NCBI GenBank assembly: GCA_902500695.1
Contig: CABVRQ010000112.1
Coordinates: 1 to 10,712, forward strand
Direction of reading: 5' to 3'
Source: an uncultured Nitrospira sp.
GTDB lineage: Bacteria; Nitrospirota; Nitrospiria; Nitrospirales; UBA8639
Length of the DNA stretch: 10,712 nucleotides
The first letter of the stretch is position 1. Every line of letters begins with the position of its first letter. The translations under genes and the position numbers were made by a program. Shown piece after piece: positions 1-6,622 of the stretch. A model generated the notes under the pieces. That model saw nothing but the letters and a program-made list of their open reading frames with translations. It was not told the origin of the DNA and searched no databases.

Positions 1-100
1 TTCACTCATCGGCGAAGGCTTCTTGCCAATTTCTTCAGAGCTGCCTTAGAGTGGTCCGGTCATCCGCTGAACCATTTTTCAATCATTGAGGGAACCGCTC
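1..100. other. Left edge with no identifiable gene
   Basis: No feature can be assigned in the first hundred bases. One forward frame is open from base 1 to a stop near 107-109 and another closes at 47-49 (TAG), so either could be the tail of a gene lying further left. Neither tail is recognisable. There is no clear promoter or terminator. Confidence 0.3.
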
Positions 101-1666
101 ATGTCCGCTGACGCTGCTGCTCTAGATCCGCTGAAACAGACCTTGCGACAGATCCATCACCTGCATGATGCCGCAGCCGTGCTCTCCTGGGATCAGGAAA
201 CCTATATGCCCTCTGGTGGAGGAGCAGTTCGTGCGGAACAACTGGCCACCCTTCAAACACTGGCACATGACCAATTTGTTTCACCTGAGATGGAATCGCG
301 GCTTGGGACTTTTGTGGATCTCCCAACCGGCGCTCTTCATTCTCAGCACTCGTCCGCCCTGGATGAACCCGCACAAGCCCTCCTTCGCGAGACCTGGCGG
401 GACTTTTCCCGCGCGAAAAAATTGCCGTCGGCGTTCGTCAACCAGCTTGAGCGGGAATGCTCGTTAGCTCAACAAGTGTGGGCGGAAGCCAGGAAGACGA
501 ATGACTTCCAACGGTTTCTGCCGAATTTGCAACGGGTCGTGAAACTCAAGCAACAAGAGGCGGAGTATCTGGGTTACACAGATTCTCCCTACAACGCGTT
601 ACTGGACACCTACGAGCCGGGATCGACCGTGGCGCAATTACGACCACTCTTTGCCACGTTGCGGACGGAGTTGATCCGACTGCTGGATTCCATTCGACAG
701 TCCCCTGTCCAACCCGACACCCAACTCCTGACGCAATCGTATGGGCAAATCCCACAGATGGACTTTGGACGGCTGGTGCTCAAGCACATGGGCTACGATT
801 TTCAACGCGGACGCCTGGATTTGTCGGAGCATCCCTTTACGACGGCCTTCCATCCAACCGATGTGCGGGTCACCACGCGGGTCTTCGAAACGGATCTCCC
901 CTCCTGCCTCTTTAGTTGTATTCATGAAGGCGGGCATGGCCTGTATGAACAAGGGTTACCCACCAAACACTATGGCACGCCATTAGGCGAAGCCGTTTCC
1001 TTAGGCATTCATGAAAGCCAATCCCGTTTATGGGAAAATTGCGTGGGACGGTCCCAGGCGTTTTGGCAATATTTTTACCCGAAACTTCAGGAAATCTTTC
1101 CGACACAGTTGGGGGAGACCAGTGCGGAGGATTTCTATCTGGCAATTAATCGAGTGGCCCCGTCGTTTATCCGGGTCGAAGCCGATGAACTGACATACAA
1201 CCTGCATATCATGGTGCGATTTGAAATTGAGCTGGATATCATTGAAGGCCGCTTGTACGTTGAAGATCTGCCGGAAATCTGGAACGCCAAAATTCAGGAA
1301 TATTTGGGAATCGTTCCGTCCTCCGATGCGGAGGGCGTGCTGCAGGACGTGCACTGGTCCTTTGGTGCCTTTGGCTATTTTCCCACCTACACGCTTGGGA
1401 ATCTGTATGCGGCCATGCTCTTTCGACAGGCACAAAAAGATCTTCCAGACCTCGACCAGACTATCAGTCAAGGCAACCTGCTTCCCTTGAAAGGCTGGCT
1501 GAATGACCGTGTGCATCGTTGGGGACGACAGTATACGGCGGCCGACCTCATCACACGCGTGACAGGGCAAGCCCTGACACCTGAACCCTTCCTTCAAGAC
1601 CTCAGGCAGAAATTCGGCACCTTGTATCAATTTCCGACAACATTCCCTGCCTCCAACGCCGAATAA
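101..1666 (+). CDS. M32 family zinc metallocarboxypeptidase (Taq/Pfu type)
   Basis: This cytoplasmic enzyme removes single amino acids from peptide C-termini and belongs to family M32 (thermostable carboxypeptidase Taq). The zinc site is intact: His275-Glu276-Gly-Gly-His279 forms HEXXH, and Glu305 in the segment IHESQSRLWEN is the expected third ligand about 30 residues on. Other family blocks are seen: SWDQETYMP near the start, RVEADELTYNLH in the middle, and VHWSFGAFGYFPTYTLGNLY in the C-terminal third. The product is 521 residues, normal for the family, with no signal peptide. A TTG at 86 would extend the frame by five residues, but ATG 101 is preferred because GAGGG lies about 8 bases upstream of it. 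A short hairpin follows at 1701. Role: probably peptide turnover. No functional link to its neighbours is evident. Confidence 0.95.
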   Translation: MSADAAALDPLKQTLRQIHHLHDAAAVLSWDQETYMPSGGGAVRAEQLATLQTLAHDQFVSPEMESRLGTFVDLPTGALHSQHSSALDEPAQALLRETWRDFSRAKKLPSAFVNQLERECSLAQQVWAEARKTNDFQRFLPNLQRVVKLKQQEAEYLGYTDSPYNALLDTYEPGSTVAQLRPLFATLRTELIRLLDSIRQSPVQPDTQLLTQSYGQIPQMDFGRLVLKHMGYDFQRGRLDLSEHPFTTAFHPTDVRVTTRVFETDLPSCLFSCIHEGGHGLYEQGLPTKHYGTPLGEAVSLGIHESQSRLWENCVGRSQAFWQYFYPKLQEIFPTQLGETSAEDFYLAINRVAPSFIRVEADELTYNLHIMVRFEIELDIIEGRLYVEDLPEIWNAKIQEYLGIVPSSDAEGVLQDVHWSFGAFGYFPTYTLGNLYAAMLFRQAQKDLPDLDQTISQGNLLPLKGWLNDRVHRWGRQYTAADLITRVTGQALTPEPFLQDLRQKFGTLYQFPTTFPASNAE

Positions 1667-1700
1667 TCCATCAGATTTTATCGGTGTTTTCATTTTCCGA

Positions 1701-1723
1701 GGCAACCTTTTCGACAGGTTGCC
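1701..1723 (+). terminator. Hairpin after the carboxypeptidase gene, possible terminator
   Basis: GGCAACCT (1701-1708) pairs perfectly with AGGTTGCC (1716-1723) around a 7-base loop, 35 bases after the stop codon. The bases that follow hold only scattered T residues, so this is a weak Rho-independent terminator at best, or an mRNA 3' end stabiliser. Confidence 0.4.
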
Positions 1724-1837
1724 GCTGATTTGTGCACGTCCCTAACCTGGCCTCACTTATTCATTCGTTGCCTTTTCCCTTTACAGGGGAACAACGTGCA
1801 ACGAGGCGTGTCAAACCTTTTTCAAGGAGTGTGTACC

Positions 1838-2164
1838 GTGAGGCTGAATTCACAAAAGGTTTCCGTTTTCATGTTTGCCCTTGTTCTTTCAGTTGGTCTG
1901 TTATTTCCCTTGCCCTGGGCAGAAGCCAACGTGAATAAGGTTGACATTAACGCTGCCAGTCTGGAACAACTCGAGGCCGTCAAAGGCGTGGGACAGGATA
2001 TCGCCCACAACATTCTCGCCTACAAAAAGGATCATGGAGACTTTAAGTCGTTCGATGACCTGGGGAAAGTCAAAGGCGTGGGAAAAGTCAGGCTGGAAGC
2101 GCTACGGGAAACCTTTACCGTTGGCTCAACAGCCTCTCCTGTCGAGACCTCGCCTACCAAGTAA
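1838..2164 (+). CDS. comEA: ComEA-like secreted helix-hairpin-helix DNA-binding protein
   Basis: A small secreted protein of 108 residues. The N-terminus has basic residues, a hydrophobic stretch (FMFALVLSVGLLFPLPW) and a likely signal peptidase site after AEA. The mature part begins VDINAASLEQLEAVKGVG and holds two helix-hairpin-helix motifs, with GVG turns in EAVKGVGQDIA and GKVKGVGKVRL. This is the ComEA fold, which binds double-stranded DNA non-specifically. In Gram-negative bacteria ComEA pulls incoming DNA through the outer membrane during transformation. The start is taken as GTG 1838 because AAGGAG sits at 1824-1829 and the signal peptide begins there. The frame is open further upstream to 1730, but that part shows no ribosome site. 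No other competence gene is in the window, so a role in transformation is inferred from the family only. Confidence 0.88.
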   Translation: MRLNSQKVSVFMFALVLSVGLLFPLPWAEANVNKVDINAASLEQLEAVKGVGQDIAHNILAYKKDHGDFKSFDDLGKVKGVGKVRLEALRETFTVGSTASPVETSPTK

Positions 2165-2189
2165 TTTTAGAATCTTTGATTCACAAGAC

Positions 2190-2215
2190 CGAGGCCGAAC
2201 ACAGGTTCGGCCTCG
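2190..2215. terminator. 11-bp GC-rich stem-loop between convergent genes
   Basis: CGAGGCCGAAC (2190-2200) and GTTCGGCCTCG (2205-2215) form a perfect 11-bp stem with a 4-base ACAG loop. It lies 26 bases after comEA and about 75 bases beyond the stop of the leftward gene at 2290. No T-run follows on either strand, so it is terminator-like but not a textbook intrinsic terminator. Its position between convergent genes suits a shared transcript end. Confidence 0.5.
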
Positions 2216-2289
2216 TGACTTCGTTGCCTCTCTTCACCGATCACAACCACACCCCAGGGATTCACCGTCATCCGGATGCCGATTGGGCC

Positions 2290-2850
2290 TTAATACCCCA
2301 TCGCCGCATTCAAGGTTTTTACCTGTGCGGGTGACAGCGTGATGGCTTCGGTCACTTCTATCCGCGAAGGCACCAGCATGATGGTATGGAAGGAAATATC
2401 CCGGATGGCCAATTTTTGCTCAGGATTATCAGCTGGACCTAATTCCACGGCCTCCACGGCGCTCATAATGGCGCTGGTATCCATAGGGCCATATTTCTCG
2501 ACAACCGTCTGAATAATTTCCATGACCTGTTGATTGGCTTCGGGTTCCTTCATCATCTGGTCAACCAGGTTCACGACCCCCTGGGCCTGTTCCGGCACAT
2601 CAAAATTCTCTATCCGTTCCTTCCTACGCAAGAAGAGTAAGTCATTATCGACATCCTTGCTAAAAGCCCCATAGGGAAATCGTACGAATTCAAAATGCAA
2701 CCCTTTCAATCCTTTCCCCAACATTTGCAATTCACAAAGGAATAATAATTGCTGAAGTTTTACGTCACTCATCAGACCCATGGATTCGGTCAAATGCAAA
2801 GTATAAATCAGCAAAGCGCGGTCACCGGTCACTTCTGAGGGTTTTCTCAT
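2290..2850 (-). CDS. Panacea/SocA-like domain protein (DUF4065 type)
   Basis: A soluble 186-residue protein without a signal peptide. Residues 12-75 resemble the Panacea (SocA/DUF4065) domain: a helix beginning ALLIYTLHLTE, then KLQQLLFLCELQML, then FEFVRFPYGAFSKDV, which matches the family pattern of K-L-x-K-L-L-[YF] followed by a [FW]-x-[YF]-G-P-[FV]-S-like segment. Panacea proteins are mostly antitoxins or ClpXP adaptor-like proteins paired with varied toxins. Here neither flank encodes a small toxin: comEA is on one side and fur is divergent on the other. The C-terminal half is helical and acidic and was not recognised. AGGGAGA lies a few bases before ATG 2850 and supports the start. The assignment rests on pattern similarity only; an unrelated helical protein is possible. 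Confidence 0.5.
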   Translation of the reverse strand: MRKPSEVTGDRALLIYTLHLTESMGLMSDVKLQQLLFLCELQMLGKGLKGLHFEFVRFPYGAFSKDVDNDLLFLRRKERIENFDVPEQAQGVVNLVDQMMKEPEANQQVMEIIQTVVEKYGPMDTSAIMSAVEAVELGPADNPEQKLAIRDISFHTIMLVPSRIEVTEAITLSPAQVKTLNAAMGY

Positions 2851-2899
2851 ACGTTCTCCCTAAATTTCCTCACCAATGCCAAAACAAACAAAATAATTC

Positions 2900-2928
2900 T
2901 TGACCCCCTAGGCTGGTTGGGGTTTAAT
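2900..2928 (+). promoter_or_regulatory. Sigma-70 type promoter for fur
   Basis: A -35 box TTGACC (2900-2905) and a -10 box TTTAAT (2923-2928) are separated by exactly 17 bases, each matching the consensus at five of six positions. The predicted transcript start is near 2935, leaving a leader of about 26 bases before ATG 2961. The region is shared with the divergent gene at 2850. No convincing Fur or PerR box overlaps it, so autoregulation is not shown. Confidence 0.65.
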
Positions 2929-2960
2929 ATCTTTCTTCATTCATTCAGAAAGTTTTTACT

Positions 2961-3395
2961 ATGCCTAAACCAGTCAAAGAACTCGAAACACTCAAACATC
3001 ATCTTCAAAAAAACAGTCTCAAACTGACTCGTCAACGCGAGTTAATTCTGACGACCTTCTTGAAAATGGAGCATGTTACTGCCGAGCAGTTATATCATAT
3101 CCTCGCCAAAAAAGACCCCCATATTGGCCTCGCCACCATTTATCGCACACTCAAATTATTCTGTGAAACCGACCTGGCACAGGAACGCCATTTCGGCTCA
3201 CAAACGCAATTCGATAATGTGTCCCACAAGGGTCATCATGATCACCTCATTTGTACTTCCTGCGGAAAAATTGTCGAATTTCAAAATTGCCAAATCGAAA
3301 ATTTACAAGAAGAGGTTGCGAGAATTAACGGCTTTACCATTCAAACCCACAAACTCGAACTTTACGGTCTCTGCAATACCTGCCAACCCGCCTGA
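2961..3395 (+). CDS. fur: Fur family metal-dependent repressor
   Basis: A 144-residue transcription factor of normal Fur length. The N-terminal winged helix includes LKLTRQRELIL (about 20-30) and the recognition helix IGLATIYRTLKLF (about 55-67). The dimerisation domain carries the metal ligands: HHDH at 92-95, Glu106 in GKIVEF, and His130 and Glu133 in HKLELYG. Two CxxC pairs, Cys98/Cys101 and Cys138/Cys141, should hold structural zinc. PerR-type peroxide sensors carry Asp at the Glu106 position (GKIVDF), so this copy looks like an iron-sensing Fur, not PerR. The ribosome site is weak (AGAAAG upstream). It likely represses iron-uptake and iron-linked genes when Fe2+ is plentiful. Fur-like boxes at 6569 and 8509 are possible targets. 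Zur is a less likely alternative. Confidence 0.9.
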   Translation: MPKPVKELETLKHHLQKNSLKLTRQRELILTTFLKMEHVTAEQLYHILAKKDPHIGLATIYRTLKLFCETDLAQERHFGSQTQFDNVSHKGHHDHLICTSCGKIVEFQNCQIENLQEEVARINGFTIQTHKLELYGLCNTCQPA

Positions 3396-3544
3396 TAGAT
3401 CTGGCTTTTCCGTTCCCTTCGTTCACAGCTTTTTCCTTTTGATAACGAATACTTCTCAAATAGAGACTGTTGCTCCAACCTATCGGCGCAAAAACTGAAT
3501 CATCCACGCTCTCACCCGCCTTTCTCTATCCGGGACACGGGCTC

Positions 3545-3581
3545 AAACCAATGGCGTTGCTTGGCTTCATGGGTTTTTTTT
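3545..3581 (+). terminator. Probable intrinsic terminator downstream of fur
   Basis: Arms 3545-3553 and 3568-3576 pair at eight of nine positions around a 14-base loop, and the run of eight T residues at 3574-3581 closes the structure. It lies about 150 bases after the fur stop. The remaining bases between 3396 and 3544 hold no gene, repeat or other signal that I can see. Confidence 0.4.
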
Positions 3582-3626
3582 AAGATAAGTCAGGGTATTA
3601 CACACTACATTTCTCCCATTCCTGTG

Positions 3627-3632
3627 TATAAT
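3627..3632 (+). promoter_or_regulatory. Perfect TATAAT -10 box for the Spy-like gene
   Basis: TATAAT stands 91 bases before ATG 3724. The -35 position, 17 bases upstream (3604-3609, ACTACA), fits the consensus at only three of six bases. A consensus -10 with a poor -35 is typical of activator-dependent promoters. The transcript would start near 3639 and carry the palindrome at 3654-3669 in its leader. Confidence 0.5.
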
Positions 3633-3653
3633 AAGAACTGGTTCAGGGAACTC

Positions 3654-3669
3654 ACAGATCATGATCTGT
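3654..3669. promoter_or_regulatory. Perfect 16-bp palindrome, candidate operator
   Basis: ACAGATCATGATCTGT is identical to its reverse complement. With one mismatched pair next to it, the symmetry extends to 22 bases (3651-3672). It lies roughly 15-30 bases downstream of the predicted start and 39 bases before the ribosome site of the Spy-like gene. This suits a dimeric regulator, perhaps an envelope-stress or metal-responsive one. Which protein binds it is unknown. Confidence 0.5.
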
Positions 3670-3723
3670 CAGCTTATTTTTTCAACCCTAGCTTTTTTCT
3701 CATAGCGAAAGGAGGCTGTTCAC

Positions 3724-4383
3724 ATGACAATTAAAGGCAGAACGAACCACACACGAATGATTCCTCTCTGGTCCGGGGTCTTATCCTTAATTTTGGGATT
3801 CCCCGCGATGGGTTTGGCCACAGGATATGGAGGAGATGCGCACCACCCATCTGGAAACAGCGCGTCCCCCCACGGGACAGGAGCCTATGGCCATGCCCAG
3901 GCTCCACATGGCACAAGCATGTCCGGTGGCTATGGCACCGGAGGAAGCTCCCATTCATCAGGACATGGTCCTCATCAAAGTGCCTCTGAATTTATTGAGC
4001 ACATTTTGAAATTCAAAGAAGGCATGGCCATTACCGATGAACAGGTCGCCAAACTTCAAACGATTAAAACCAATTTTGAAAAAACAAAAATTAAAATGAA
4101 AGCTGACATGCAACTGACCAGCTTGGATTTGCACGAGTTGTTGCGGAATGACCAAGGTGACTTGGGCGCCGTTGAATCCAAACTGAAAAGTCTGTATGAG
4201 ATTCGTGCCGGGCTTTACCTGGCGTCAGTAAAAGCCGGTCGGGACGCCAAGGCCGTGTTAACCGATGAGCAACGCTCTCGGATGCAAGCGGTCCATGATC
4301 GTCTCGACTCGTATAAAGAAGGCGGGATGACGAAAGGTCATCCAGGCGGGTATTCCCACCATTCCAAAGACAAACCAAGCTAA
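3724..4383 (+). CDS. Spy/CpxP/ZraP-like periplasmic protein with Gly/His-rich N-terminus
   Basis: A 219-residue exported protein. Residues 1-32 look like a signal peptide (basic start, then PLWSGVLSLILGFPAMGLA). Residues 33-86 are low-complexity, rich in Gly, His and Ser with about nine His. From about residue 88 to 200 the chain is helical and charged, with two (I/L)TDEQ motifs (103-107 and 179-183), the LTxxQ signature of the Spy/CpxP/ZraP/CnrX superfamily. Family members are periplasmic chaperones, Cpx modulators or metal-binding sensors. The His-rich arm and the His cluster near the C-terminus (205-213) suggest binding of a divalent metal. AAAGGAGG at 3708-3715 is a near-perfect ribosome site for ATG 3724. 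The gene is monocistronic, with its own promoter and a strong terminator. No two-component system lies beside it, unlike many relatives. Confidence 0.8.
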   Translation: MTIKGRTNHTRMIPLWSGVLSLILGFPAMGLATGYGGDAHHPSGNSASPHGTGAYGHAQAPHGTSMSGGYGTGGSSHSSGHGPHQSASEFIEHILKFKEGMAITDEQVAKLQTIKTNFEKTKIKMKADMQLTSLDLHELLRNDQGDLGAVESKLKSLYEIRAGLYLASVKAGRDAKAVLTDEQRSRMQAVHDRLDSYKEGGMTKGHPGGYSHHSKDKPS

Positions 4384-4405
4384 ACAGTACTCTCGCCAAA
4401 CAGGT

Positions 4406-4452
4406 TCAATCAAAAAAAAGGAGGCTTCATGCCTCCTTTTTTTATTGATTGA
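4406..4452. terminator. Strong bidirectional intrinsic terminator
   Basis: GGAGGC (4420-4425) and GCCTCC (4431-4436) form the core around a TTCAT loop. The core is flanked by eight A residues on the left and seven T residues on the right, and by outer arms TCAATCAA and TTGATTGA. The symmetry gives a T-run on both strands, so it can end both the rightward Spy-like gene and the leftward apbE gene. Confidence 0.92.
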
Positions 4453-4466
4453 GGTTGAGAGCCTTG

Positions 4467-5489
4467 TTACGGCTCAAGGCTCAAACGACCCTTCAGACCG
4501 GATGAGACAAAAACTTTTCCTTCCTGATCAACAATCACCCCTTCCACATCGGGCAATGACTCAATGAGGGCCATGCCCTTGTCGGGACCCATGACAAAAA
4601 TCCCGGTGTCCAACCCATCGGCCATCACACCATCTTTGGCTATGACCGTCACGCTTTGACATCCGCGAGCCGGATGAAGGGTCTTGGGATCGAGAATATG
4701 GTGAAAGCGAACCCCGTCTTTCATAAAATACCGTTGATAGTCTCCCGCCGTGGAGACCGCTTCATCCTCTAATTCGATCCGTCCTAAGACCTCCCCCTGC
4801 TTTTTTCGAGGATGCTGAATGCCAAAGACAAACCGCTGATGATCCGGCATGCGTCCGAACGTTTTAATATCCCCGGACAGGGCAACCACGCCTGCTGTCG
4901 CCCCTGAAGCCTGCATCACCCTGGCAGCAAGGTCAGCCGCATACCCTTTCCCGATTCCTCCAACATCAATAGACATCCCGGGATGACGCAACCACACCCT
5001 TCGCGTTTTTTCGTCCAACTCCATGCTTGATAACTCCATCTGCGGGCGGAGCTCTTCCAGATATTCCCGGGACGGAACCTGCCCTTCCCCGCTGGCATCC
5101 CATGCCTTGACCGCTGGACCAACGGCGATATTGAACCCTCCCTGCGTGAGCTTAGCCATCTCCAGAGATCGCACTAATACCTCAAACGTTTCCTGACTCA
5201 CCTGGATCGGTTCCCGTCCCGCCGCAGCATTCACCTTCGATAATTCACTGGTTGGAATCCAGGTACTCATCAGGTGTTCAATGCGCCGAATTTCGGCCAA
5301 ACCGGCCGAAACTGCGGTTTTGGCCGTTTCTTCATCCGATGCCACTCCAGTCACAAAAACCAGAGTCCCCATTAAATACTGGCTACGCTTGATGAGAGCA
5401 CTTTTTGCCAGACCGGCATCCAGACTGACCAGCGTAAGTGCAACAGAGAAAAAAACAATGGCAAAATGATTAAATGAATGCTGATTCAT
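4467..5489 (-). CDS. apbE: ApbE, FAD:protein FMN transferase
   Basis: ApbE cleaves FAD and joins the FMN half through a phosphoester to a Thr (or Ser) of target proteins outside the cytoplasm. In the 340-residue form counted from 5489, a signal peptide (FAIVFFSVALTLVSLDAGLA) precedes the family blocks: MGT at 40-42, MSTWIPTSELSKVN (74-87), DVGGIGKGYAAD (175-186), SGDI (205-208), STAGDYQRYF (246-255), HHILDPKTLHPARG (263-276) and ADGLDTGIFVMG (290-301), where Asp291 and Thr295 match the Mg2+ ligands. ATG 5534 would add 15 residues, including a Cys. I prefer 5489 because the signal peptide then starts cleanly, but neither start has an ideal ribosome site. It lies 72 bases after the lipoprotein gene at 5562 (27 if ATG 5534 is used), so the two are probably cotranscribed. 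Its likely substrate is the FMN-binding protein at 9068. Confidence 0.93.
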   Translation of the reverse strand: MNQHSFNHFAIVFFSVALTLVSLDAGLAKSALIKRSQYLMGTLVFVTGVASDEETAKTAVSAGLAEIRRIEHLMSTWIPTSELSKVNAAAGREPIQVSQETFEVLVRSLEMAKLTQGGFNIAVGPAVKAWDASGEGQVPSREYLEELRPQMELSSMELDEKTRRVWLRHPGMSIDVGGIGKGYAADLAARVMQASGATAGVVALSGDIKTFGRMPDHQRFVFGIQHPRKKQGEVLGRIELEDEAVSTAGDYQRYFMKDGVRFHHILDPKTLHPARGCQSVTVIAKDGVMADGLDTGIFVMGPDKGMALIESLPDVEGVIVDQEGKVFVSSGLKGRLSLEP

Positions 5490-5561
5490 AGATACAAATT
5501 CCCAAAGACAGCGAAACGCGCCTCCCCTATTCATGAAATAAAGAACGCAACAAACGGATTT

Positions 5562-6182
5562 TCAGCGATAAAAGTATGGGGCCTTTGGATATGGAGCCAC
5601 GACATACATCCTGGCTTTGTGAGTGGTAAGTTCCGGGAACGAGTTCACAACAAATCTGCCTCTCAGTATTGGATCAGCTTCAAAGACTTCCTCCCAATTC
5701 GGATTTCTCTGTGGAACCTCCATCCGGACCATCCGTTGGGTCCTGGGTGTATCAACCTTCAACTGCCATGTGCCTAAGTAGGTCATTTGATTGGCGGGAA
5801 TATGAAACCTCATCGTAACTGAGGACTCCGCCCTAAAGGGGCCTTCATTAAATTGCAAGCGAATGACCTCATAGTGCCCAGGCAGGAGAAATACCGAGAA
5901 AGTTTGCGCCTCAGCTTCGACCATGACACGAGTTCGTTCCTGCGTGGAGGCATGGATCACATCAAAAAAACGCAATCGAGTAGGAAACTGGCGTGGATTC
6001 GGCCCTATGGTTTCGAGGTCAATTCCTCCAAATACCAGTGATTGGTCCCCCCCGCCACCAGTTACATTCTGAGCTCCCACGGTGAAACAACCTGAAAGGA
6101 ACATGCTCAAAATTGCAATTAAAAAATGAGCTCTCAACGATCCCCAATCAAGATGACGAGATGTATTGCAATATGGAAACAA
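5562..6182 (-). CDS. Lipoprotein of unknown function
   Basis: A 206-residue exported lipoprotein. The signal region LRAHFLIAILSMFLSGC ends in a good lipobox (LSGC) with Cys32 as the acylated residue. Ser follows neither as +2 Asp nor other inner-membrane retention residue, since the +2 residue is Phe, so outer-membrane sorting is likely. The mature part looks beta-rich, with a segment SVFLLPGHYEVIRLQF that resembles the end of a small immunoglobulin-like or PEGA-type strand pattern, but no family is recognised. The start is TTG 6182, chosen because AGGGGAGG lies about 7 bases upstream and no ATG fits. The ribosome site can pair with bases just upstream (6191-6210). It is probably the first gene of an operon with apbE, which raises the possibility of a role near flavoproteins, though nothing in the sequence shows it. 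Confidence 0.75.
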   Translation of the reverse strand: MFPYCNTSRHLDWGSLRAHFLIAILSMFLSGCFTVGAQNVTGGGGDQSLVFGGIDLETIGPNPRQFPTRLRFFDVIHASTQERTRVMVEAEAQTFSVFLLPGHYEVIRLQFNEGPFRAESSVTMRFHIPANQMTYLGTWQLKVDTPRTQRMVRMEVPQRNPNWEEVFEADPILRGRFVVNSFPELTTHKARMYVVAPYPKAPYFYR

Positions 6183-6190
6183 TGACTCAC

Positions 6191-6210
6191 CTCCCCTAAG
6201 GGCTTAGGAG
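6191..6210 (-). promoter_or_regulatory. Hairpin masking the ribosome site of the 5562-6182 gene
   Basis: In the leftward mRNA, CUCCUAA pairs with UUAGGGG around a GCCC loop (seven pairs including one G-U), taking up the left half of the AGGGGAGG ribosome site. An alternative register with a bulge covers GGGGAG. Combined with the TTG start, this could limit translation. Confidence 0.35.
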
Positions 6211-6337
6211 CCCGTTGATTTGTCGACCATTTTGGTTCCAGCCCCGCATCAACTCTTATCCTCATAATGGCAATTCATGTGATGAAATCCCGCCCACGCT
6301 TCAACCTCGCCAAGCTTGTTATATAGCTTATCAAACG

Positions 6338-6356
6338 GTTCGGGCTTAGCACGAAC
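6338..6356. repeat. Degenerate palindromic element, possible REP-like remnant
   Basis: GTTCGGGCTTAGCACGAAC pairs with itself at eight of nine positions around a central T. It recalls widespread short intergenic repeats of the GTTCGTGCTGAGC...CGAAC kind. Nearby text at 6370-6380 and 6428-6445 is also rich in the short CT/GA motifs common in such elements. Only one copy is visible here. Confidence 0.3.
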
Positions 6357-6524
6357 AGGGTGAAAAATTCATCTCCCGCTGGGTAAGAATCCGTTCGCCA
6401 TAAGTGCCGCGTACGGCGCAGTCGTCGAGGTGAGGTGAGAGGACAATTGCCGTTTTTAGGATTACATAGGCCCAATATGGCTTGTCCGATAGAAATGTTA
6501 CTGAACCCTCTAAAAAACTTGATC

Positions 6525-6553
6525 TTGACAAATCGTGCCGAGTGAGATATTAC
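6525..6553 (+). promoter_or_regulatory. Promoter upstream of the Com-like gene
   Basis: A perfect TTGACA (6525-6530) is followed after exactly 17 bases by TATTAC (6548-6553), four of six to consensus. The predicted start is near 6560, giving a leader of about 60 bases before ATG 6623 with a Fur-like site inside it. Confidence 0.55.
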
Positions 6554-6568
6554 TGCTCCCGCTTTAAG

Positions 6569-6587
6569 GATATTAATAATAGTTATC
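6569..6587. promoter_or_regulatory. Fur-box-like site upstream of the Com-like gene
   Basis: GATATTAATAATAGTTATC matches the 19-base Fur consensus GATAATGATAATCATTATC at 15 positions by direct comparison. It begins 16 bases after the -10 box, where bound repressor would block promoter clearance. The surrounding DNA is AT-rich, which raises the chance of a random match. Confidence 0.45.
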
Positions 6588-6622
6588 AATATTATTTAAC
6601 TACCTGAACTTTAATCAAATAG

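Larger units (their letters stand above)
6183..6622. other. Mostly non-coding stretch with a repeat remnant and a promoter
   Basis: About 440 bases without a convincing gene. The short frames present have no ribosome site and no family resemblance. It holds the leader of the leftward lipoprotein gene (6191-6213), a near-palindromic repeat at 6338-6356, a stretch to about 6450 with the look of a degenerate interspersed repeat, and from 6525 the AT-rich promoter of the rightward unit. Confidence 0.5.

Noticed and set aside
86..100. TTG start for the carboxypeptidase five codons upstream
   Set aside because: The GAGGG ribosome site overlaps this TTG and is correctly spaced only for ATG 101.
1028..1705. 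Leftward 225-codon open frame opposite the carboxypeptidase gene
   Set aside because: It lies antisense to a well-conserved enzyme, shows no family motif and no ribosome site, and is best explained by codon bias of the real gene.
2851..2960. Possible Fur or PerR box at the fur promoter
   Set aside because: AT-rich text such as AAATAATTCTTGA is present, but no symmetric match to either consensus could be drawn.
3073..3498. Rightward 141-codon frame overlapping fur and running past its stop
   Set aside because: It is a shadow of fur in another frame; fur itself is intact with all metal ligands, so no frameshift needs to be proposed.
6346..6531. Leftward 61-codon frame containing LSPHLDD, reminiscent of PIG-L/LmbE deacetylases
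   Set aside because: Only six or seven residues fit, there is no ribosome site, and nothing before or after resembles the rest of that fold. Taken as chance.
6275..6589. Leftward 104-codon open frame in the non-coding stretch
   Set aside because: No recognisable domain, and its start falls inside the AT-rich promoter and Fur-like box of the rightward unit.
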